Of a stretch of DNA of 64,000 nt, positions 59,573 to 64,000 are shown in pieces (positions within the stretch are counted from its first letter, which is position 1; every line of letters begins with the position of its first letter). The notes under the pieces were generated by a model. It was not told the DNA's origin. It saw nothing but the letters and a program-made list of their open reading frames with translations, and searched no databases. Origin of the DNA: Clostridium beijerinckii HUN142 (GTDB lineage Bacteria > Bacillota > Clostridia > Clostridiales > Clostridiaceae); the NCBI RefSeq assembly GCF_000621745.1, contig NZ_KK211338.1:1-64000 (forward strand), in the 5' to 3' direction. Position numbers and translations under genes: made by a program.

Positions 59573-60982
59573 ATGGAAGTAACGAAAACAACAAAATCTA
59601 AAATCAATATTAATACAAAAGCAATTGTAGCAGTGTTAGTATTCAGCGCATTTATTTCAGTATTTAATGAAACTATACTAAACGTGGCATTATCTCCTTT
59701 AATGGATGAAATGAATGTTACAGCGGGAACTATGCAATGGATAATTACAGCATATATGATAGTGGTAGCAATTCTAGTTCCAGTTACAGCATTCTTAATT
59801 CAAACATTTGAAACAAAGCAATTATATTTGGGAGCTATGACTTTACTTTTAATTGGTACAATTTGTGCAGCTTGCTCAGGATCATTTGCAATGTTGCTTA
59901 TCTCGAGAATGCTGCAGGCATCAGGGACTGGAATGATGATTCCTATTATGATGAATACAGTTTTACTTGTGACACCACCTGAGAAGCATGGTTCAGCAAT
60001 GGGGATATGCGGATGTGCAATTTCTCTTGGACCAGCATTAGGACCGACAGTTTCTGGAATTATACTTCAATTTTATAGCTGGCATTTTTTATTTATAATA
60101 CTAATTCCAATTATAGTTTTAGCTATGTTTTTAGGTTCGATTTATCTAATTACAGCAGGAGAACTTACTAAACCCAAAATAGATTTTACATCAATTGTAC
60201 TTTCAAGTTTAGGGTTTGGAGGGACGATATATGGAATTAGTAGTATTAGTGGAGATGGAGATCTAAGGATCATTGGCGCAATTTTTGGGATTGGAATAAT
60301 ATCGTTAATTTTATTTGGATTACGTCAGCTATATTTAAACGAACCCATGCTGGACATACGTACATTTAAATATCCGGTATTTTCAATAGGTGTATTAATT
60401 GTTATGATCTCAATGATGACAATGTTCACTATGAATGTTATGTTGCCAATGTTCCTTGAAGGAGCACTTAAGACAACGACTTTTATAGCTGCAATGGCAT
60501 TACTTCCAGCAGCACTTGCTAATGGTTTTGTAACGCCTATAGGCGGAAAAATATATGATAAATTTGGAATAAAGATTTTAGTACCAATAGCATTAACTAT
60601 AACCTTAATATCATTATTCATGTTATCTCGATCAAACAGTGATACATCTGTTATAAGAATTATCGTTCTTTATGTATTAGTATGCATTGGAGTAGGTTTT
60701 ACAATGTCACCTTGTCAGACAAGCTCACTAAATCAGTTGCCAAAGGAATATTATCCTCATGGGGTAGCTATATTAAATACGCTTCAACAGATATCTGCTG
60801 CAATTGGTTCATCACTATTTATAGGTATTATGTCAGCTTCGGAATTAAAGGCTTTAAGTAATTCAGTTCCAGAGCAAGCTGCTATAGCAACTGGGTTTCA
60901 ATCAGGAACTTTAGTTGCAGTAATATTTGTTATAATAGGTCTTTGCCTATCATTTACTCTTAAATTGGGAGATGAAAAATAG
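59573..60982 (+). CDS. DHA2-type MFS multidrug exporter (LmrB-like)
   Basis: A 469-aa membrane protein with ~14 hydrophobic segments, the 14-TMS DHA2 layout. The start ATG 59573 follows AAAAGGAGG. ETILNVALSPLMDEMNVTAGTMQWIITAYM near residue 24, SRMLQASGTGMMIPIM near 104 and the antiporter motif C GPALGPTVSG near 149-158 are seen. LmrB-like exporters pump lincosamides and other hydrophobic drugs with proton exchange (family knowledge). It is downstream of an LmrA/YxaF-like repressor with matching operators. A hairpin separates the genes, so expression might need attenuation relief as well as derepression. Confidence 0.88.
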   Translation: MEVTKTTKSKININTKAIVAVLVFSAFISVFNETILNVALSPLMDEMNVTAGTMQWIITAYMIVVAILVPVTAFLIQTFETKQLYLGAMTLLLIGTICAACSGSFAMLLISRMLQASGTGMMIPIMMNTVLLVTPPEKHGSAMGICGCAISLGPALGPTVSGIILQFYSWHFLFIILIPIIVLAMFLGSIYLITAGELTKPKIDFTSIVLSSLGFGGTIYGISSISGDGDLRIIGAIFGIGIISLILFGLRQLYLNEPMLDIRTFKYPVFSIGVLIVMISMMTMFTMNVMLPMFLEGALKTTTFIAAMALLPAALANGFVTPIGGKIYDKFGIKILVPIALTITLISLFMLSRSNSDTSVIRIIVLYVLVCIGVGFTMSPCQTSSLNQLPKEYYPHGVAILNTLQQISAAIGSSLFIGIMSASELKALSNSVPEQAAIATGFQSGTLVAVIFVIIGLCLSFTLKLGDEK

Positions 60983-61052
60983 AAAAAATTTATAGATGTA
61001 ATAAGAATACCAATATATCATATTAAAAGGATAATCTGTTATATTAGCTTAA

Positions 61053-61087
61053 AAAGTAGTTCTATAAACTTCTAATAGAACTACTTT
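61053..61087. terminator. Hairpin downstream of the MFS gene
   Basis: AAAGTAGTTCTAT (61053-61065) pairs with ATAGAACTACTTT (61075-61087). The following T-run is absent on the plus strand; it may be a stability hairpin or terminator. Confidence 0.5.
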
Positions 61088-61422
61088 AGGTAGGTTATAA
61101 CTAGGTTATTCTTTTTTTACAAAATTTAAGCTAGACACAGCTATGTACTATTAGAGCAACAATATTAATAGTGAGAATCTATAAATGATATAAATAAATT
61201 GTGAAAAAATAAGATGAACTATAAAAAAATTCGATAATAATTATGATTTAAATTAAAAAATGAATTGAATATTTTATTAAATTGATGTAAACTTGACTAT
61301 TAGTTGAAAGATTAGCTTATAATCAGCTATGCACACGTGAAACTATTATTTAAGCTAACGGAATTATTGCAAGTAATTTGGCCTATAATTCCAAAAAAAA
61401 TTTTAAAAATTAAAGGAGAAGT
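61088..61422 (+). promoter_or_regulatory. Leader/promoter region of the YczE-like gene
   Basis: No gene. TTGACT at 61293-61298 and TATAAT at 61318-61323 with a 19-bp spacer, a spacing typical of MerR-family control. The leader then contains a GGAATTAT (61360-61367)/ATAATTCC (61385-61392) hairpin followed by an A-run, and AAAGGAG before the start. Confidence 0.45.
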
Positions 61423-62079
61423 ATGAAGAAATTATTAGCACTTATAATTAGAATGACATTCGGATTTTTATTATGCGCACTAGGAACTGTGTTGGCTCTT
61501 AATTCGAATTTAGGATTAAGTCCGTGGGACGTATTTCACCAAGGATTAACCAATGTAACTAGTTTAACTATTGGGCAGGCAAGCATTATGGTTGGAATAA
61601 TAATAGTAGCAATCACAAGTATTTTAGGGCTTAAAGTTGGGATGGGAACTATAGCGAATATGATAGTAATTGGATGTTTTATTGATTTAATAATACATTC
61701 TAAAATCATTCCAGTTTGTAATAACATATATACAGGCATAATAATGTTAATTGGAAGCTTATTTGTTACAGCTTTAGGAAGCTATTTGTATATTGGATGT
61801 GAAATGGGATGTGGTCCTAGAGATGGTCTTATGATTGCATTAGTTAAGCGTACAGGTAAACCAATTGGAGTAATAAGGCTATTTATAGAAGCAGGAGCCC
61901 TAATTATTGGATGGATTCTAGGCGGGTTTGTCGGAATTGGAACGTTAGTCACTGCCATTGGAATCGGATATTGCGTACAGTTAATTTATAAAGTATTTGG
62001 ATTTGATATAAAGGTGCTAAAGCATAGGAATATAAAAGAAGGGTTAAAGTTTGTTAAAGAATGTATAACTATCTTTTAG
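61423..62079 (+). CDS. YczE/YitT-like membrane protein
   Basis: A 218-aa protein with five hydrophobic segments. NLGLSPWDVFHQGL near residue 29 and IGCEMGCGPRDGLMIALVKRTGKPIGVIRLFIEA near 124 are the recurrent blocks of the YczE/YyaS family (DUF161-related). B. subtilis YczE is linked to lipopeptide production, mechanism unknown. Transport or signal-transduction function has been suggested but not shown. Own promoter with a 19-bp spacer and a ~100-nt leader. Two terminator-like hairpins follow. Confidence 0.82.
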   Translation: MKKLLALIIRMTFGFLLCALGTVLALNSNLGLSPWDVFHQGLTNVTSLTIGQASIMVGIIIVAITSILGLKVGMGTIANMIVIGCFIDLIIHSKIIPVCNNIYTGIIMLIGSLFVTALGSYLYIGCEMGCGPRDGLMIALVKRTGKPIGVIRLFIEAGALIIGWILGGFVGIGTLVTAIGIGYCVQLIYKVFGFDIKVLKHRNIKEGLKFVKECITIF

Positions 62080-62181
62080 AATTCTAGTAGAATTGATTTT
62101 AACTGATAAACGAAGATATTGGAGCAAAAAGGCATATCTAGTTATATATATACATATGCTATAGTAATTCAAAGTAAGTGA

Positions 62182-62223
62182 AAAATTTTACGATAGTGTA
62201 ATTATATATTATCGTAAAATTTT
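62182..62223 (+). terminator. Terminator-like hairpin
   Basis: AAAATTTTACGATA (62182-62195) pairs with TATCGTAAAATTTT (62210-62223). Confidence 0.6.
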
Positions 62224-62249
62224 TAAGGGTATATTTATAATATTTATTT

Positions 62250-62294
62250 AAGGTGAGAAGAATTTTTATATAAATCTTCTCACCTTAATTTTTT
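62250..62294 (+). terminator. Strong terminator
   Basis: AAGGTGAGAAGA (62250-62261) pairs with TCTTCTCACCTT (62275-62286), followed by AATTTTTTT. Confidence 0.85.
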
Positions 62295-62371
62295 TAGTAG
62301 ACTTTAATAAGAAATTTATAGTGGTCAATATAATTCCAAAACTAGTTATTAAGTTAAATATAAACATATAC

Positions 62372-62657
62372 TTGAAAATTAACATAAATATATATATAAT
62401 ATATATAGCAATAAATTAATAGTTATAAAAAAACAGCGATGATAAAAACTACGATTTATAAATTTCTTCAGAGAGCCGATGGGTGGTGCGAATCGGTGAA
62501 AGGTTAAATTTTTCCACTTTTGGAGCTGTGCGTGATAAATGCAAAGGTTAGTAACCTATATAATACTAGTGTCGAGGGGCTGGTTGTACTATTTACCAGC
62601 AATTTGGGTGGCAACGCGGATTATTCCGTCCCAATTATATATTGGGATGGTTTTTTT
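62372..62657 (+). promoter_or_regulatory. Promoter and serine T-box riboswitch of serS
   Basis: Promoter TTGAAA (62372-62377), 17 bp, TATAAT (62395-62400). The leader begins near 62407: CAGAGAG and the GATGGGTGGTGCGAATC apical hairpin at 62469-62495, then specifier TCC (62513-62515) followed by A and five bases to GGAGC, the T-box pattern for serine. Antiterminator core GGGTGGCAACGCGG at 62606-62619. Terminator CCGTCCCAAT (62626-62635) pairs with ATTGGGATGG (62641-62650) with T7. Uncharged tRNA-Ser should turn on serS. Confidence 0.9.
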
Positions 62658-62702
62658 ATTTTTTGAAATAATAATATATATATTTAATCAGGAGGGAAAA
62701 AA

Positions 62703-63980
62703 ATGTTAGACATTAAATTCGTAAGGGAAAATCCAGAAATTGTTAAACAAAACATAAAAAATAAGTTTCAAGATAATAAGTTAGGGTTAGTAGATGAAGT
62801 TTTAGCTTTAGATATTGAACTTAGAAAAGTTAAGCAAGAAGTAGAAGCTTTAAGAGCTGATAGAAATAAGTTATCAAAACAAATTGGGGGCTTAATGGCT
62901 CAAGGTAAAAAAGAAGAAGCTGAAGAAATTAAGAAAAAAGTCAATGCTGATTCAGAAAGAATGGCTGAGTTAGACGTTAAAGAAAAGGAATTAGAAGAAA
63001 AAGTTAAGACTATCATGATGACTATTCCGAACATAATAGACCCAAGTGTTCCAATTGGTAAAGATGATAGCCAAAATGTAGAAGTAGAAAAGTTTGGTGA
63101 ACCAGTTGTTCCAGATTTCGAAATTCCATATCATACAGATATTATGGAAAAATTAAGCGGAATTGATTTAGATAGTGCTAGAAAAGTAGCTGGTAATGGA
63201 TTCTATTACTTAATGGGAAATATAGCTAGACTACATTCAGCAGTAATTTCTTATGCTAGAGATTTTATGATAGATAGAGGCTTTACATATTGCATTCCAC
63301 CTTTCATGATTCGTAGTCAAGTTGTAACTGGTGTTATGAGTTTCGCTGAAATGGATGCTATGATGTATAAAATTGAAGGTGAAGATTTATACTTAATCGG
63401 AACAAGTGAACATTCTATGATTGGTAAATTTATAGATACAATATTACCTGAAACTTCACTTCCTCAAACTTTAACTAGCTATTCTCCTTGCTTTAGAAAA
63501 GAAAAAGGAGCTCATGGTATAGAGGAAAGAGGAGTATATAGAATCCACCAATTCGAAAAGCAAGAAATGATTGTTGTATGTAAACCAGAAGATAGCATGA
63601 AGTGGTATGATAAAATGTGGAAAGATACGGTTGATTTATTCCGTTCTTTAGATATACCAGTAAGAACTTTAGAATGCTGCTCAGGTGATTTAGCAGATTT
63701 AAAAGTAAAATCAGTAGATGTAGAAGCTTGGTCTCCAAGACAAAAGAAATACTTCGAAGTAGGAAGTTGCTCTAACTTAGGAGACGCACAAGCTCGTCGT
63801 TTAAAGATCCGTGTAGATAGCAAAGATGGTAAATACTTTGCTCATACATTAAACAACACAGTAGTGGCACCACCAAGAATGCTTATTGCTTTCCTAGAAA
63901 ATAATTTAAATGAAGATGGTTCAATAAATATTCCAACTGCTTTGCAACCATATATGGGTGGAATGAAAGTAATTAAATAG
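62703..63980 (+). CDS. serS: Seryl-tRNA synthetase
   Basis: A 425-aa class II synthetase charging tRNA-Ser (and selenocysteine tRNA where present). N-terminal antiparallel coiled coil (roughly residues 28-105: LALDIELRKVKQEVEALRADRNKLSKQIG...) reaches the long variable arm. Class II motifs follow: motif 2 PCFRKEKGAHG near 262-272 and motif 3 NTVVAPPRMLIAFLEN near 384-400. EVGSCSNLGDAQARR near 355 is also typical. AGGAGGG precedes the ATG. The gene ends 20 bp before the window edge and is governed by the serine T-box at 62372. Confidence 0.96.
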   Translation: MLDIKFVRENPEIVKQNIKNKFQDNKLGLVDEVLALDIELRKVKQEVEALRADRNKLSKQIGGLMAQGKKEEAEEIKKKVNADSERMAELDVKEKELEEKVKTIMMTIPNIIDPSVPIGKDDSQNVEVEKFGEPVVPDFEIPYHTDIMEKLSGIDLDSARKVAGNGFYYLMGNIARLHSAVISYARDFMIDRGFTYCIPPFMIRSQVVTGVMSFAEMDAMMYKIEGEDLYLIGTSEHSMIGKFIDTILPETSLPQTLTSYSPCFRKEKGAHGIEERGVYRIHQFEKQEMIVVCKPEDSMKWYDKMWKDTVDLFRSLDIPVRTLECCSGDLADLKVKSVDVEAWSPRQKKYFEVGSCSNLGDAQARRLKIRVDSKDGKYFAHTLNNTVVAPPRMLIAFLENNLNEDGSINIPTALQPYMGGMKVIK

Positions 63981-64000
63981 AGCAAGATATTATAAAATTG

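Noticed and set aside
1..64000. tRNA, rRNA, complete transposase or phage module
   Set aside because: No cloverleaf with CCA-type end, rRNA signature, transposase catalytic motif or phage structural gene was recognised by eye; tRNAscan and ISfinder searches would be decisive.

Overview
The window is AT-rich DNA whose gene content points to a low-GC, anaerobic, spore-forming Firmicute, most likely Clostridium sensu stricto near the solventogenic C. beijerinckii group. The evidence is SpoVB, a Spo0E-type phosphatase with 0A boxes, reverse rubrerythrin, an [FeFe]-hydrogenase-associated regulator, many T-box/S-box leaders, and frequent TTG/GTG starts behind strong GGAGG ribosome binding sites. 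The species call is inference. The sequence reads as chromosomal core with small accessory patches. I saw no prophage, complete insertion sequence, CRISPR array, rRNA or tRNA.

Layout. 1-0.4 kb: 3' end of a UvrD/PcrA-like helicase. 0.5-7 kb: a sugar-sensing module on the minus strand (LytS/YesM-type kinase, YesN/AraC-type regulator, AraF-like binding lipoprotein), divergent from a YidK-like sodium:sugar symporter. The shared promoter region holds two direct repeats 20 bp apart and a cre-like box. 8-16.4 kb: an FtsA-like ATPase with beta-grasp-like tail, an M20 amidohydrolase, an Rlu pseudouridine synthase with a MurJ/YtgP-like flippase, and a convergent SpoVB. 16.5-18.5 kb: a tandem duplication of a small soluble chemoreceptor-like gene with its own promoter and terminator. 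18.7-24.4 kb: a membrane-tethered sugar-dehydrogenase-like propeller, a methyltransferase-like/radical-SAM pair, and MarR with a BAAT-type acyltransferase/thioesterase. 24.4-25.8 kb: gene-poor, with an orphan MerR-type promoter.

25.8-36.7 kb: TagO/WecA-like transferase; S-box (SAM) riboswitch with MetH and its separate reactivation protein; MBL hydrolase; ECF (NiaX-like) S component; DUF1292; probable 6S RNA; Spo0E-like phosphatase with paired 0A boxes; DUF896; HPr kinase; M18 aminopeptidase. 36.8-43.7 kb: PHP phosphoesterase, lipoprotein, degenerate pyruvate-kinase paralog, DnaJ-DUF5685 pair, reverse rubrerythrin with PerR-like box, macrodomain hydrolase. 43.9-45.1 kb: an HNH gene that appears to start at ATA, next to a cluster of small hairpin repeats.

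45-64 kb: MATE exporter, phosphodiester glycosidase, TM1266-type regulator, Lgt, a mini protein-kinase-like gene, a glutamate-specific T-box before DUF1697-gltX, a Cache chemoreceptor, glnS, an LmrA/LmrB-like TetR-MFS pair with matching operators, a YczE-like membrane protein, and a serine-specific T-box before serS.

The main coordinated units are the sugar sensor and symporter, the SAM-controlled methionine synthase with its partner, the tRNA-controlled synthetase genes, and the drug-responsive TetR/MFS pair. All family assignments come from reading the translated sequence and recalled family motifs; no database search was run.
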